The notes under the pieces: generated by a model
What the model was told of the DNA's origin: nothing
Database searches by the model: none
What the model saw: only the letters and a program-made list of their open reading frames with translations
In this document: in pieces, positions 8,669 through 18,343 of the stretch
Position numbering within the stretch: position 1 is the first letter of the stretch
Layout: each line of letters starts with the position of its first letter
Position numbers and translations under genes: made by a program
NCBI RefSeq assembly: GCF_900143285.1
Contig: NZ_FRDN01000013.1
Span: forward strand, 1-64,000
Direction of reading: 5' to 3'
DNA length: 64,000 bases
Source of the DNA: Desulfitobacterium chlororespirans DSM 11544
Lineage (GTDB): Bacteria > Bacillota > Desulfitobacteriia > Desulfitobacteriales > Desulfitobacteriaceae

Positions 8669-9385
8669 TCATTCAAATTTAGGAAACCGGTAGTGGCCCG
8701 TAATCGGACTGGGCCAGGAGAGCAAACGATCCTCTTCAGAAGCCACGGGCCCCCCATTATGAAGGATAAAGGGAACGCCATCAGGCCGGCGGCGATCAGA
8801 GATAATGGCTATGTGTTCATGGGGCAGTGCAAAGGTGACAATATCTCCAGGCTGCCACTGAGCTAAGTTATCCACATCATTGGGAATGACTTCTGTGGTC
8901 AACTCCTGACCGTGCCGTTGGAAAAAGACCCTTAGATTTTGCACGCGGCGAAAATCTATATTGGCGTCCCGCCCCTCGTCAACCCTTGGATAGAGAGCGG
9001 TATTCTGGCGGATATCTTCATCGATCATGGCTTTAAGATCATATCCCGCATGGAGAAGTGCTCTCCAAATGACATCTGTACATACCCCTTCATTCTCCGG
9101 AGGATACCCTCCTGCATAATAAGCATCCCGATAACGGGGCCTCTTCCGCACTTCTTCTTTACCCCCGGCCACGATATCCTCCAGATCACTGATGCCATCC
9201 TGATCCTTGTCCACAGGGCACTCAATGGTAGGTACCTGCAAATAAAGTATGGGTTCAAGACGCCTTATTTCCGGGGCGGAGTCCTTGCTGCAGCCTGTGC
9301 ATGAGAGCAACAGTGCACCGACAATTAAGGCGCTCCGATAACCGGACTTCTTGGGGAGTTTACCTCCCCTTAAGCATTGATACAT
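8669..9385 (-). CDS. DUF1287 lipoprotein (YijF-like)
   Basis: Starting at the ATG at 9385 (GGGGAG five nt away) gives a basic N-terminus, the hydrophobic run ALIVGALLL and a lipobox ending in LLSC, so the protein should be a membrane-anchored lipoprotein. The body matches the DUF1287 pattern: YYAGGYPPENEGVCTDVIWRAL, RRVQNLRVFFQRH, WQPGDIVTFALPHEHIAIIS, LHNGG. The Cys in GVCTD, the His in PHEHIAI and the downstream HN give it the layout of an NlpC/P60-like cysteine peptidase fold, which is inference. A longer in-frame start at 9442 lacks a good ribosome binding site. Confidence 0.82.
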   Translation of the reverse strand: MYQCLRGGKLPKKSGYRSALIVGALLLSCTGCSKDSAPEIRRLEPILYLQVPTIECPVDKDQDGISDLEDIVAGGKEEVRKRPRYRDAYYAGGYPPENEGVCTDVIWRALLHAGYDLKAMIDEDIRQNTALYPRVDEGRDANIDFRRVQNLRVFFQRHGQELTTEVIPNDVDNLAQWQPGDIVTFALPHEHIAIISDRRRPDGVPFILHNGGPVASEEDRLLSWPSPITGHYRFPKFE

Positions 9386-9487
9386 ATCTGCTCCCCCTAT
9401 GGCTAACCAAGCATTATCCTCAATCCTTGCCTTTTGGTTCATCTCTTAAAAATTTCTACATCTTCCCTTTCAGATCCTTTTTTATAC

Positions 9488-9521
9488 AGAAAGCATATGG
9501 CCCAATGACCATATGCTTTCT
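9488..9521. terminator. 13-bp perfect inverted repeat
   Basis: AGAAAGCATATGG (9488-9500) pairs with CCATATGCTTTCT (9509-9521) around an 8-nt loop. It lies downstream of the flavodoxin-like gene and upstream of the DUF1287 gene. No T-run follows on either strand, so it may be a weak terminator, an mRNA-stabilising hairpin or a protein site. Confidence 0.5.
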
Positions 9522-9557
9522 GTCAATATCATTCCATAATTAGATGCAGGAAGAATG

Positions 9558-10190
9558 CTAGCGGATAAAATTAGTTCTCAGCCCCTCTTCCTGAGAGGGA
9601 AATGGTATGCCGGCTCTGAGCCCGGCTTCTTTACACTTTAGAAACCAGGCCATATTTCTGCCCAAGGTTCGCATAACCTGCAAACCTTCCTCATCCTTTC
9701 TGACCTCCTCCGGTGTATTGCCGTGAACCATGTTCCAATACTTCGATGAGATAATCGGCATCTCCTTGATCGCAAAGTACTTATTGAGCTGGTCCAGGCT
9801 TGCTGTCGTTCCTGCTCTGCGGGCGGAGACCACCGCGGCGGCAGGCTTTAAGTAAAAGGCTTGTTGCCCCGAGCCGGAATCAGTGTAGAAAACCCGGTCC
9901 AAAAAGGAAGTGATCGCGCCCCCAGCCGCTGCGTAATGGACCGGGGAGCCAAACACAAAACCATCAGCTGTCTGGGCAAGGTCCAGGAATTCATTGACAG
10001 AGTCGGAAAAAACACAGCGTTGATGTTTTCGACAGTGTCCGCAGGCAATACAGCCGTTGAGAGGTTTTGTCCCCAGGTGAAAAAATTCAGTATCAATGCC
10101 CTCTTCATTCAGTGCCTTAGCCACCTCTTCCAAAGCGGTAAAGGTGCACCCATCTTTGTGAGGACTTCCGTTCACTAATATAACTTTCAT
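9558..10190 (-). CDS. flavodoxin-like NAD(P)H/FMN oxidoreductase
   Basis: A 210-aa protein of the NADPH-dependent FMN reductase / iron-sulfur flavoprotein superfamily. The start VILVNGSPHKDGCTF (residues 3-17) binds the FMN phosphate. GCIACGHCRKHQRCVF (~46-61) is a compact CxxCxxC-x4-C cluster like the 4Fe-4S site of archaeal and clostridial iron-sulfur flavoproteins. GSPVHYAAAGGAITSFLDR (~80-98) is the second flavin loop. It probably acts as a two-electron to one-electron switch; partners are unknown. A GGAGGG precedes the ATG. Confidence 0.85.
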   Translation of the reverse strand: MKVILVNGSPHKDGCTFTALEEVAKALNEEGIDTEFFHLGTKPLNGCIACGHCRKHQRCVFSDSVNEFLDLAQTADGFVFGSPVHYAAAGGAITSFLDRVFYTDSGSGQQAFYLKPAAAVVSARRAGTTASLDQLNKYFAIKEMPIISSKYWNMVHGNTPEEVRKDEEGLQVMRTLGRNMAWFLKCKEAGLRAGIPFPSQEEGLRTNFIR

Positions 10191-10223
10191 GGCTTCCCTC
10201 CTGACATTTTTTCTCCATCACCA

Positions 10224-11360
10224 TTATACATCAAAAACCCGGGCTACCTCTGCCAGTTCTTTTATAATCGGGATATGCTGGGGGCAATGCTGCTCACATT
10301 GCTGACAACGGATGCAATCCGAAGCCTTGCCAAAGTCCTGGGTTAAATTCCGGTAGTAGGTCTGCTGGGTGGACAGCCCATGGCGCTGCTGATTATTGTA
10401 CAAAGAAAAATATTTCGGTATGGGGATTTGCATCGGGCAGCCTTCCACGCAGTACTCACAGGCGGTACAGGGAATCGCTATGTCATTGTTGATTATGGCG
10501 ATAGCCTTTTGGATGAGCTCCTGTTCTTCCTCTTTTAAGCTGATGAAATTTTGCATATAACTGGTATTATCCATGAGCTGTTCGAGGGTGCTCATACCGC
10601 TGAGCACCATGCAGACATTGTCCAGGGAGGCTGCATAGCGGACCGCCCAGGAAGCAATGCTTTGGTCCGGGTGATAACCCTTAAAGAGTTGCTCGGCTTC
10701 TTCAGGTACAGTCGCCAAGGCCCCGCCTTTGACGGGTTCCATAACGATGACCGGTTTATGATGCTTGGTCGCGACTTCATAGCACTTGCGGGATTCGATT
10801 CCTTCATCCTCCCAGTCAATGTAATTAATCTGAAGCTGCACATACTCCATTTCCGGATGTTCGGTTAATATCCGATCCAGCAAGGCGGCCTTGTCATGAT
10901 AAGAGAAGCCAATGTGTTTTACTTTACCTTCCGCTTTTAATTGCCGCATAAATTCAAAACCGCCGTATTCCACTGTTGCAGCATATCTGGCGGCATCCAG
11001 GGCATGCAGTAAATAGTAATCAAAATACCTGACTCCGCATCGTTCTAATTGCTCGTCAAATATCCTCTGGTAATCTTCCTTCTTCGTGACTAAAGATGCC
11101 GGCATTTTATCCGTGATGGTAAAGCAATCCCTGGCATGGCGTTCCACAAGAGCTTTTCTCAGCGCAATTTCACTCATTCCCTGATGGTAACGGTAAGCAG
11201 TGTCAAAATAGGTAAAGCCTCTCTCCAGAAAACAATCCACCATCGTGTTCACTTGTTCCTGATCGATACTCTGGGGATTCTCCTGAGCTATTAAGGGTAA
11301 CCGCATCATTCCAAATCCTAACTTTTTCACTGTTGTGCCACCTTTGTCGATGATTTTCAT
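10224..11360 (-). CDS. aldo/keto reductase with C-terminal 4Fe-4S ferredoxin domain
   Basis: Residues ~1-270 form an AKR barrel with the catalytic set [10 protein letters not shown] (Asp, Tyr) and KMPA (Lys). The tail carries [16 protein letters not shown] (CxxCxxxCP) and, ~55 residues on, [17 protein letters not shown], two ferredoxin-like Cys clusters typical of the 'predicted oxidoreductase of the aldo/keto reductase family' group in clostridia. It should couple NAD(P)H or a ferredoxin to carbonyl reduction; the substrate is unknown. The ATG at 11360 has GAGG close by; the TTG at 11369 would leave no spacing. Confidence 0.88.
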   Translation of the reverse strand: MKIIDKGGTTVKKLGFGMMRLPLIAQENPQSIDQEQVNTMVDCFLERGFTYFDTAYRYHQGMSEIALRKALVERHARDCFTITDKMPASLVTKKEDYQRIFDEQLERCGVRYFDYYLLHALDAARYAATVEYGGFEFMRQLKAEGKVKHIGFSYHDKAALLDRILTEHPEMEYVQLQINYIDWEDEGIESRKCYEVATKHHKPVIVMEPVKGGALATVPEEAEQLFKGYHPDQSIASWAVRYAASLDNVCMVLSGMSTLEQLMDNTSYMQNFISLKEEEQELIQKAIAIINNDIAIPCTACEYCVEGCPMQIPIPKYFSLYNNQQRHGLSTQQTYYRNLTQDFGKASDCIRCQQCEQHCPQHIPIIKELAEVARVFDV

Positions 11361-11428
11361 GAACCTCAAAAATGAGCATCCTGATATTAGCTATCATAGC
11401 ACCTAAACTTAACTTTAGGTCAAGACTT

Positions 11429-11617
11429 TTAATAATCGTTCATAAGCATTCGATAAGTACAGCGGGATTCACAGCGATCGCTGCTGTGGTTGCAATGAAA
11501 ATCCGCAACCTCTCCCTCCGCATTCGGATCGGCTGAGGGGTAGCGGTATATTTTTAAAACAACGAGTTTGCTGGCCACACTGCACACTTCTTCCCGTTCT
11601 TCAAGCTTGTACTCCAA
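11429..11617 (-). CDS. small Cys/His-containing hypothetical protein
   Basis: A 62-aa reading frame with a TTG start nine nt after a GGTGGG-type site. The N-terminus is charged (EYKLEEREE), followed by a beta-like stretch (KLVVLKIYRY). The tail has DFHCNHSSDRCESRC, a possible metal-binding knuckle with three Cys and two His. I do not recognise the family. It lies 54 bp downstream of the YccF gene on the same strand. Coding status is uncertain. Confidence 0.4.
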   Translation of the reverse strand: MEYKLEEREEVCSVASKLVVLKIYRYPSADPNAEGEVADFHCNHSSDRCESRCTYRMLMNDY

Positions 11618-11671
11618 GGTCCCACCCCCACCCTCTGCTTAGGCTCTTGAACATTCTGTGGTAGGAACGTC

Positions 11672-12034
11672 TTAACGGATTTTCGCCCCAAAAGGCATGA
11701 AAGCAAGCTGGGCAAATTTAAAATGCTGTATCCCAAAGGGAATCCCCAAAACAGTTAGGCAGAGCAGCAGACCAATCACCAGGTGACCCACGGCCAATTC
11801 CCATCCGAAGAAGAGTATCCAGAGAATATTCAGCAGCAATCCGCCCACACCGAAGTTCCCTAATTCTATCTCTTTGCCAAAAGGCCAGAGAACAAACTGT
11901 GCGATCTTAAAACATTGAAGGCCAAAGGGAATGCCGATGATCGTAATACATAAAATCAAACCTGCCAAAAACCAGGCAATCGCCGCCAGGATCCCTCCGA
12001 ATACTAACCAAACTATATTGCCCAATAGATTCAT
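11672..12034 (-). CDS. yccF: YccF domain membrane protein
   Basis: A 120-aa inner-membrane protein made of two YccF repeats, each ending in a nearly identical block: IIGIPFGLQCFKIAQFVLWPFGKEI (residues ~33-56) and VLGIPFGIQHFKFAQLAFMPFGAKI (~95-119). There are four hydrophobic segments. The family is widespread and its function is unknown. GGAGG precedes the ATG. Confidence 0.92.
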   Translation of the reverse strand: MNLLGNIVWLVFGGILAAIAWFLAGLILCITIIGIPFGLQCFKIAQFVLWPFGKEIELGNFGVGGLLLNILWILFFGWELAVGHLVIGLLLCLTVLGIPFGIQHFKFAQLAFMPFGAKIR

Positions 12035-12249
12035 ACTCTTTCCTCCACTTCATCCGGAATTCTTAATTTCTCTGTAATGATGCATTTTCAACACAGCCCC
12101 ATATGAAAAAAGCTGCCGATATATTGTTGAGCTTATTAATTCGATGTATAATGATCAGGCACAAATAATAATCAAATAACCTTTACATAAAACCTAAAAT
12201 TTTTTATTGACTTCTCTCATTATACTCGATGCAAGGGGTAGAAGCTTCT

Positions 12250-13337
12250 TTGTTAAAAGATTTATTTATTAATATGACCATCCTCATTACGTTTATCAGT
12301 TTAATCACTCAGTTGCTAAAAAACTACAACCTGGAAGAGAGTACTGCCCTTCTGACTAAGCTCTTTTTTGGTTTTTTATCAGGAGCCCTGGGGATTGTAC
12401 TCATGCTCTTTACCATGCCTGTTGACGAAATTACGATCATCGATTTTCGCAATATCCCCATTATTATGTCGGCAGTTTTTGGCGGCGCCCTTACAGTATA
12501 TATTACGGGGATTATGATTGCTTTGTTTCGCTTGATGTTCTTTGGCTTTAATACAGGAGCTCTTCTTGGCGTGGTAACAGCTCTTATTAATACCGTCGGC
12601 TGTTGGCTAATCGCCCGGACCCTCTTAAAGACCTGGCAGAAATGGGCCTACTCCACCTTCTTTGTCCTTTTTGCTTCATCCTTTACCCTTACCTACCTGC
12701 TCAAAGATAAATCCGATTTCTTGAAAATCATGCTCATCTATTGGCTTTCTTATGCCCTTGTCTCAGCAATTGCCTACTGGTACCTGAGTTATAACAATAC
12801 AGCCAATAAGATATATCGGCGGTTACAAAAAGAATCCACCAAAGATTTTCTCACCGACCTTAATAATGTAAGGCAATTTGACCTGCTCCTCAATAATGCT
12901 GTACATAATGCTCTGGAAAAGGAGGAGCATCTTTCCCTCCTCATGCTGGATCTTGACTTCTTTAAAAAGGTCAACGATACTTACGGACACAAAGAGGGCG
13001 ATTATGTGCTCAGGGAATTAAGCAAAATCCTCAGAACAAGTTGCCGGGAATTTGATGAAGTCTCCCGCAATGGGGGTGAAGAATTTCCGTTTTACTGCTT
13101 GATTGTCCCAACGCTCAGGCTCTGCGTATAGCAGAACGCATTCGCCATAATGTAGAGAATTACCCTTTTCAATTAGCCAATAATAAAACCATCAATATTA
13201 CAGTTTCAATCGGAGTGGCCACCTATCCCGATACCTTAAGGGACATCGGACAAATTGTTGAACAAGCGGATCAATCCCTGTATATAGCCAAGAGAACAGG
13301 CCGCAATAAAGTACACTCCGGCGGACCTTGTTCGTAA
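12250..13337 (+). pseudogene. GGDEF diguanylate cyclase with 5TM-LytS N-terminus, frameshifted
   Basis: Residues ~1-190 hold five or six membrane segments of the 5TMR-LYT sensor type, and residues ~195 on form a GGDEF domain (TKDFLTDLNNVRQFD, LDLDFFKKVNDTYGHKEGD, active site RNGGEEF). Directly after GGEEF the frame breaks near 13085: the original frame ends at 13131, while the next frame continues with VLLLDCPNAQALRIAERIR and later VSIGVATYP and AKRTGRNKV to a stop at 13337. Adding one T to the TTT at 13084-13086 would restore EEFSVLLLD, so a one-base deletion in a T run or a sequencing error explains it. I prefer the TTG at 12250 (AAGGGG upstream) over the ATG at 12229. Confidence 0.85.
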
Positions 13338-13366
13338 ATCCGGACTGCATATTCTAATCGTGAAAT

Positions 13367-13390
13367 GAGGACACCTGGATAGGTGTCCTC
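13367..13390. terminator. hairpin between convergent genes
   Basis: GAGGACACCT (13367-13376) and AGGTGTCCTC (13381-13390) form a 10-bp stem with a 4-nt loop between the GGDEF gene and the end of the polyamine operon. It is probably a shared terminator, although the T-runs are poor. Confidence 0.6.
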
Positions 13391-13419
13391 TCATATAGGT
13401 CATACAATTCCAATTCCGG

Positions 13420-13668
13420 CTAATCCCTGGGCTCCCGATTGGTCTTTTTCGGCAGAAAGCGTTCATGCTCCGCCCTGGAGCGCATCAGGATGGTCAGCCA
13501 TTCCTCTTGAGTAAACATACGACCAAGCTGTGAAATTTTTTCTTTTAAGGTATCATACTTTTCCGGGTACTCTTCTTCGATGACATCCATCATGAGTTTA
13601 GGCTGCTCGACCTCCGGTTGAGCATTTTTCTTTTTACGGAATTTTTTTACCCTTAAATATCTAACCAT
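13420..13668 (-). CDS. small basic/acidic hypothetical protein at end of pot operon
   Basis: An 82-aa protein with a very basic N-terminus (RVKKFRKKK), then a helical charged body (DVIEEEYPEKYDTLKEKISQL; FTQEEWLTILMRSRAEHERF). There are no signal peptide or membrane segments. A GAGG precedes the ATG. It begins 21 bp after potD and is therefore probably the last gene of the polyamine operon. I do not recognise the family. Confidence 0.65.
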   Translation of the reverse strand: MVRYLRVKKFRKKKNAQPEVEQPKLMMDVIEEEYPEKYDTLKEKISQLGRMFTQEEWLTILMRSRAEHERFLPKKTNREPRD

Positions 13669-13689
13669 AAAAACCTCAAGCTTTTCGCT

Positions 13690-14739
13690 TTATTGTGATT
13701 TTACCTCTGTCCATATTCTATCATAAATTGGTAAAACATCGGAGAGATCTTCAAAAACTTCCGAACCTTTTAATTCACCTTCAGCTGGATAATAGGCCGG
13801 ATCGGAAGTCAAATCATCAGGAAGCATGGCCCTGACTTCTTTTTGGGGCGTGGAATAGCCGATGTAATCAGCGTTTTTGTACGCTACATCTGTGCTGCAC
13901 ATAAAATCAATAAACTTCTCCGCCATTTCTTTGTTTTGACTGGTTTTAGGGATAACCATAGCATCATACCAGATATTGCTGCCTTCTTTCGGAATGACGT
14001 ACTCCAGATCCGGGTTTTCACCTTTCATGAAGACCGCATCCCCTGACCATACCACAGCCATGGCCGCTTCATTGCCGATCATCTTATCCTTTACTTCGTC
14101 CCCTACATAAGCCATCAGCAAAGGCTTCTGCTGGATCAGCAATTGTTTGGCTTCTTCCAGCTCTTTTTCATCCCGGCTGTTCAAAGAGTAGCCCAGTTTT
14201 TTCAAAGCCACGGCAATGGAATCCCGTTGGCTGTCCAGCATCAGGATCTGCTTGGCGTATTTTTTATCCCATAAAACATCCCAGCTGTCCACCACGCCAT
14301 CCACCATGGTCTTGTTGTAAATGATCCCAACGGTGCCCCACATATAAGGAACCGTGTATTCATTATTAGGATCAAAGGCCAGATTCTTGAAGCGATCATC
14401 AATTTTGGCGTAATTAGGAATCGCCTTCATATTAATGGTATGGAGCAGCCCTTCATGGATCATTTTGGTGATCATATAATCCGAAGGGATGGCCACATCA
14501 TACTTGGCTGTGCCTGCTTTAATCTTAACATACATTTCTTCGTTGGTGGCGAACTGTTCGTAGATGACATCCACATTATTGGCTTTCTCAAACTCAGCCA
14601 GGACCGATTCATCAATGTAGTCTCCCCAGTTGTAGACATAAAGCTTAGCCTGATCCGACCCGCCGCAGCCGGCAAGTCCTACAAGCATAGCGACCAGGAG
14701 CACGACCGCCCCCGCTTTTTTCAGCACCGATTTTTTCAA
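13690..14739 (-). CDS. potD: spermidine/putrescine ABC transporter, substrate-binding lipoprotein
   Basis: A 349-aa lipoprotein: signal with KKAGAVVLLVAMLVGLAGC lipobox, then the PotD/PotF fold. KLYVYNWGDYIDESVLAEFEKANN opens the mature domain, and DVAIPSDYMITKMIHEGLL, YTVPYMWGTVGIIYN and VVWSGDAVF match polyamine-site blocks; acidic and Trp residues in these regions bind the amine. The TTG start overlaps the potC stop (TTGA), which indicates translational coupling. Confidence 0.93.
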   Translation of the reverse strand: MKKSVLKKAGAVVLLVAMLVGLAGCGGSDQAKLYVYNWGDYIDESVLAEFEKANNVDVIYEQFATNEEMYVKIKAGTAKYDVAIPSDYMITKMIHEGLLHTINMKAIPNYAKIDDRFKNLAFDPNNEYTVPYMWGTVGIIYNKTMVDGVVDSWDVLWDKKYAKQILMLDSQRDSIAVALKKLGYSLNSRDEKELEEAKQLLIQQKPLLMAYVGDEVKDKMIGNEAAMAVVWSGDAVFMKGENPDLEYVIPKEGSNIWYDAMVIPKTSQNKEMAEKFIDFMCSTDVAYKNADYIGYSTPQKEVRAMLPDDLTSDPAYYPAEGELKGSEVFEDLSDVLPIYDRIWTEVKSQ

Positions 14740-15527
14740 TACATCTCCCTCTTTTCATTGGATTTATCCTTGGCCATCCGATAATTTACAAAGACCAAAA
14801 TGATCATAATAAAAATAAACATCAAGGTAAGCAACGCGTTAATTTTGGGGTTAATTCCCCGACGGGCCATGGAGTAAATGGTGATCGCCAGATTGGATAC
14901 CCCGGACCCCGTGGTGAAAAAGCTCACGACAAAATCGTCGATGGACATGGTAAAGGCCAGCAGAAAGCCGGTGACAATCCCCGGCGAAATCTGAGGCAGG
15001 ATGACCTTTTTGTAGGCCTCAAAAGGAGTGGCTCCCAAATCCAGGGCCGCATCGTAAGTATCGTCACTTAGTTGGCGCAGTTTCGGCAATACCGAAAAGA
15101 TCACAAAAGGCAAATTAAAAGTGATATGAGCAAAAAGCATGGTCATAAAACCCAGTTTGAACTTAATAAAAATGAAGAGCAGCATCAAGGATATGCCCAT
15201 GACGATATCCGGACTGAGCATCGGCAAATAGGTTACATTTAAGGTCATGGCCTTGGGGAACCCATGCATATTGTTGATGCCGATAGCCGCCAGGGTGCCG
15301 ATGAGCGTAGCGATCAGAGAGGCAAGAATGGCTACCACTAAAGTGTAATAAAGTGCAGAGGCAATCTGCCCATCCTGAAAAAGCTCACTGTACCACCTTA
15401 AGGTGAACCCATCCCAGTTCCCCCGGGACTTGGAATCGTTAAAAGAAAAGATCATCAGGATCAGGATCGGGGCATAAAGAAAGAAAAAAATCAGCAAGGT
15501 ATAGCTTTTCATCAAGAAAGACTTCAC
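14736..15527 (-). CDS. potC: spermidine/putrescine ABC transporter permease PotC
   Basis: A 263-aa inner-membrane permease with six hydrophobic segments. The EAA loop is AALDLGATPFEAYKKVILPQISPGI (residues ~160-185), which docks to PotA. The GTG start overlaps the potB stop (GTGA) and has GGGGG upstream. It pairs with PotB in the channel. Confidence 0.93.
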   Translation of the reverse strand: MKSFLMKSYTLLIFFFLYAPILILMIFSFNDSKSRGNWDGFTLRWYSELFQDGQIASALYYTLVVAILASLIATLIGTLAAIGINNMHGFPKAMTLNVTYLPMLSPDIVMGISLMLLFIFIKFKLGFMTMLFAHITFNLPFVIFSVLPKLRQLSDDTYDAALDLGATPFEAYKKVILPQISPGIVTGFLLAFTMSIDDFVVSFFTTGSGVSNLAITIYSMARRGINPKINALLTLMFIFIMIILVFVNYRMAKDKSNEKREMY

Positions 15528-16348
15528 CAGAATCTACCCCCTTCCTGATCTTTGTCCGTCTTGGACATAATCCCCATAGTCAGGAGCAGTAAGATCATGA
15601 GAATCAGGGATAAGGATGAGCCGAAGCCCCAGTCTCCGGTGGTGAGGAATTGCTGTTCGATCAAATTGCCGATCAGCATATATTGACCGCCCCCTAACAG
15701 CCTGGAGATGACGAAGGTCGTCACAGCCGGCATAAAGACCATGATAATACCTGAGGCCACACCGGACAGACTTAAAGGAAAGGTCACTTTAAAGAAAGTC
15801 TTATAAGGGGTAGCCCCTAAATCCTCCGCCGCTTCGATCAGGGAGTGGTCGATTTTTTGTAGGACGGAATAAATAGGCAATACCATAAAGGGGAGAAAAT
15901 TATAGACCATGCCCAAGATCACCGCTTTATCTGTGTAGAGGATATTTAAAGCCGGCAAGCTCAAGGCGGCCAAAAACTGATTAATGATGCCCTTATTTTC
16001 CAAAAGAGTCATCCAGGCGTAGGTTCGGGCCAGAAAATTCATCCACATGGGCAAAACAAAAAGAACGATTAAAAAGTCTCTTCTTTTCAGGCCCTTGGAG
16101 GCCAGAATCATCGCCATCGGATACCCCAGCAGCAAGCAAAACACCGTGCTGATCAGAGCGAGCCAAACCGAACGCAAAATAACCTTAAGATAGATGGGTT
16201 CAAAAACCCTTTCCAGATGCACTGTTGTAAAGCGAATCCCCTCGGGACCGCTTTCAAACAGACTGAAATAAACCACCAAAATCAGCGGGACAATGGTGAA
16301 GATCAGCATCCACAACAGATAGGGAGCGGTCAGTAATTTTTTTTTCAA
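15524..16348 (-). CDS. potB: spermidine/putrescine ABC transporter permease PotB
   Basis: A 274-aa inner-membrane permease with six hydrophobic segments and the EAA loop [24 protein letters not shown] (residues ~178-200). The TTG start overlaps the potA stop codon by 4 bp, with AAGGTG eight nt upstream. Confidence 0.93.
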   Translation of the reverse strand: MKKKLLTAPYLLWMLIFTIVPLILVVYFSLFESGPEGIRFTTVHLERVFEPIYLKVILRSVWLALISTVFCLLLGYPMAMILASKGLKRRDFLIVLFVLPMWMNFLARTYAWMTLLENKGIINQFLAALSLPALNILYTDKAVILGMVYNFLPFMVLPIYSVLQKIDHSLIEAAEDLGATPYKTFFKVTFPLSLSGVASGIIMVFMPAVTTFVISRLLGGGQYMLIGNLIEQQFLTTGDWGFGSSLSLILMILLLLTMGIMSKTDKDQEGGRFW

Positions 16349-17391
16349 TCCCCTCTCACCTTCTTCATAATGTGAATATCATTGGGGAGGATCCTGAGTC
16401 CGACCTCATTCCCCACTTCCTCCATCTGTGTGCTGTGCACCATCCAGCAAAACTCGCTGCTCTGAATCATCATTTCATAATGAACACCCTTAAAGACCAC
16501 GGATTGAACCTTACCGGTGAGCATCCCTTCCTCTGCCGGTACCAGCTTCAAATCTTCGGGACGGATGACCACATCCACATCTTCGTTGGCGCTGAACCCC
16601 TTATCCAGACATTCAAAGCGGCGGCCTTGGAAATGGACCAGGAAGTCCTGGAGCATGATCCCGTCCATTATATTGCTTTCCCCGATAAAGTCGGCCACGA
16701 AAACATTCTTCGGTTCGTTATAAATATCAATGGGAGAGCCAATCTGCTGGATTCTCCCTTCATTCATCACCACCACGGTATCGGACATGGTCAGGGCTTC
16801 TTCCTGATCATGGGTAACAAAGATAAAGGTGATCCCCAGGCGCTGCTGAATTCGTTTCAGCTCCAGCTGCATCTCTTTACGCAATTTCAAATCCAAAGCG
16901 GCCAAAGGCTCATCCAATAACAGAACCTCCGGTTCATTGACGATAGCTCTGGCAATGGCTACCCTTTGCCGTTGTCCTCCGCTTAAGGAATCAATATTTC
17001 TTTTTTCGAAACCCTTGAGGTTCATCAGCTCCATAACCTGAAGCACCTTCGCGTAAATGGCCTTATTGTCAACCTTCTTAATCCGCAGACCAAAGGCAAT
17101 ATTCTCGAAAACATTCATATGGGGAAACAAAGCATACTGTTGAAAAACCGTATTGACTTTCCGCTTATAAGGCGGAACATCATTGATCTTTTTGCCCTCA
17201 AAGAGGATATCCCCACCGGTAACATTTTCAAACCCTCCAATGATTCGAAGGGTTGTGGTCTTTCCGCAACCGCTCGGTCCAAGAAGGGTTATAAACTCAT
17301 TGCGCAAAATATATAAATTTATGTTATCCAGGACTTGTACCCCATCGTACTCTTTCGTCACGTTGACAAGCCTGATGATCTCTTCGCTCAT
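16345..17391 (-). CDS. potA: spermidine/putrescine ABC transporter ATPase PotA
   Basis: A 348-aa ATPase. Walker [10 protein letters not shown] (residues ~38-46), signature [14 protein letters not shown] (~136-149), Walker [13 protein letters not shown] (~156-167) and the H-loop His in VTHDQEEAL are all intact. The C-terminal TOBE domain (~250-348) is the regulatory part of PotA-type subunits. The ATG at 17391 is six nt from AGGAGG; a longer GTG/TTG-started reading was dropped. It is the first gene of potABCD. The leader holds a small hairpin (17412-17431) and a possible promoter with TTGACG. Confidence 0.93.
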   Translation of the reverse strand: MSEEIIRLVNVTKEYDGVQVLDNINLYILRNEFITLLGPSGCGKTTTLRIIGGFENVTGGDILFEGKKINDVPPYKRKVNTVFQQYALFPHMNVFENIAFGLRIKKVDNKAIYAKVLQVMELMNLKGFEKRNIDSLSGGQRQRVAIARAIVNEPEVLLLDEPLAALDLKLRKEMQLELKRIQQRLGITFIFVTHDQEEALTMSDTVVVMNEGRIQQIGSPIDIYNEPKNVFVADFIGESNIMDGIMLQDFLVHFQGRRFECLDKGFSANEDVDVVIRPEDLKLVPAEEGMLTGKVQSVVFKGVHYEMMIQSSEFCWMVHSTQMEEVGNEVGLRILPNDIHIMKKVRGD

Positions 17392-17534
17392 GCCTGACCT
17401 CCTCAAACCAAGCCGGTTGTCGAAAACCGGCAGTTATTAAAAACATAACAATGTCTATTTTACATTTTAACAGAATAACGTCAATAATTCTCCAAGAAAA
17501 ATAAAAATAAATCGGCATTTTTCTTATTCCTTCG

Positions 17535-17580
17535 GCAAAGAACCGTCTACAGCCCGGAGACTTGTAAACGGTTCTTTGGC
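17535..17580 (-). terminator. hairpin after the nitroreductase gene
   Basis: CAAAGAACCGTCTAC (17536-17550) pairs with GTAAACGGTTCTTTG (17564-17578), with one mismatch, just downstream of the nitroreductase stop. No T-run follows. Confidence 0.5.
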
Positions 17581-17596
17581 ATGTTCTGCCTTGTCG

Positions 17597-18343
17597 TTAT
17601 TTTGATCTAAAGTTCTTCAGATACTCGGCCGCTGAGCGGTTCATCTCCAGGGAGAAGTCCGACATATATTTACGGTCGCAATAAGCCTTGGTGCTTTCAC
17701 AGACATCTTTCCCGCTCAACCCGGATTTTTCATGACGCGTGCGGTGCATTTCTTCATGCTCTTCCTGGCTGAGCCTGTGGTATCTGTTGGCAAAGACCAG
17801 GTACTGCTCGTCAAAGCGGGCAGGTTTTTTCCTGTTCCGCTGGGATTCTGTAGGATAACCGTAGACCAGCATCGCCGCAGGCAGTACATAATCAGGTAGT
17901 TCCAATACATCGCGAACCGCTGCATAGTTCTCAAGAATATCCCCGATATAACAAGACCCTATCCCTAAGGATTCAGCAGCCACCACAGTGTTTTGCGCAG
18001 CGATCAGGGCATCGGCACAGGCCAGCAGAATATCCCCTTCCCCCGGCTGTCGCGGCTTGCAGTCCGCATAACAATAGGCATCATACCAGCGCTGATAATC
18101 CGCAAGAAAAATGAGGACCAAGGGTGCCTTGGCAATAAAGGGCTGGTTATCACAAAGCACGGCCAGCTTATCTTTAAGAGCCTGGTCCGTAATATCCAGT
18201 ATGCTGTAAAGCATCATTGCTCCCGCAGTGGGGGCGGCCAAGGCGGCTTGGAGGATCTCCTTCTTAGTTGCTCCCTCAATAGGCCTCTCTGCAAAGACTC
18301 TGACGGATTTTCTGTTATTGATCTGGTTCAGGACTTCATTCAT
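17597..18343 (-). CDS. nitroreductase-family FMN enzyme
   Basis: A 248-aa FMN-dependent oxidoreductase. NRKSVRVFAERPI (residues ~10-22), an APTAGAMM segment (~37-44) where ASN-x-QPW usually lies, and AAESLGIGSCYIGDI (~123-137) are the flavin-binding blocks. The C-terminal extension carries Cys and His residues (CESTKAYCDRKY). Its ATG overlaps the CBS-domain gene stop (ATGA), so the two are co-translated. Substrate unknown. Confidence 0.85.
   Translation of the reverse strand: MNEVLNQINNRKSVRVFAERPIEGATKKEILQAALAAPTAGAMMLYSILDITDQALKDKLAVLCDNQPFIAKAPLVLIFLADYQRWYDAYCYADCKPRQPGEGDILLACADALIAAQNTVVAAESLGIGSCYIGDILENYAAVRDVLELPDYVLPAAMLVYGYPTESQRNRKKPARFDEQYLVFANRYHRLSQEEHEEMHRTRHEKSGLSGKDVCESTKAYCDRKYMSDFSLEMNRSAAEYLKNFRSK

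Noticed and set aside
9488-9521. The 13-bp palindrome as an insertion-sequence end
   Set aside because: There is no transposase, no matching copy nearby and no target-site duplication; it is a simple intergenic hairpin.
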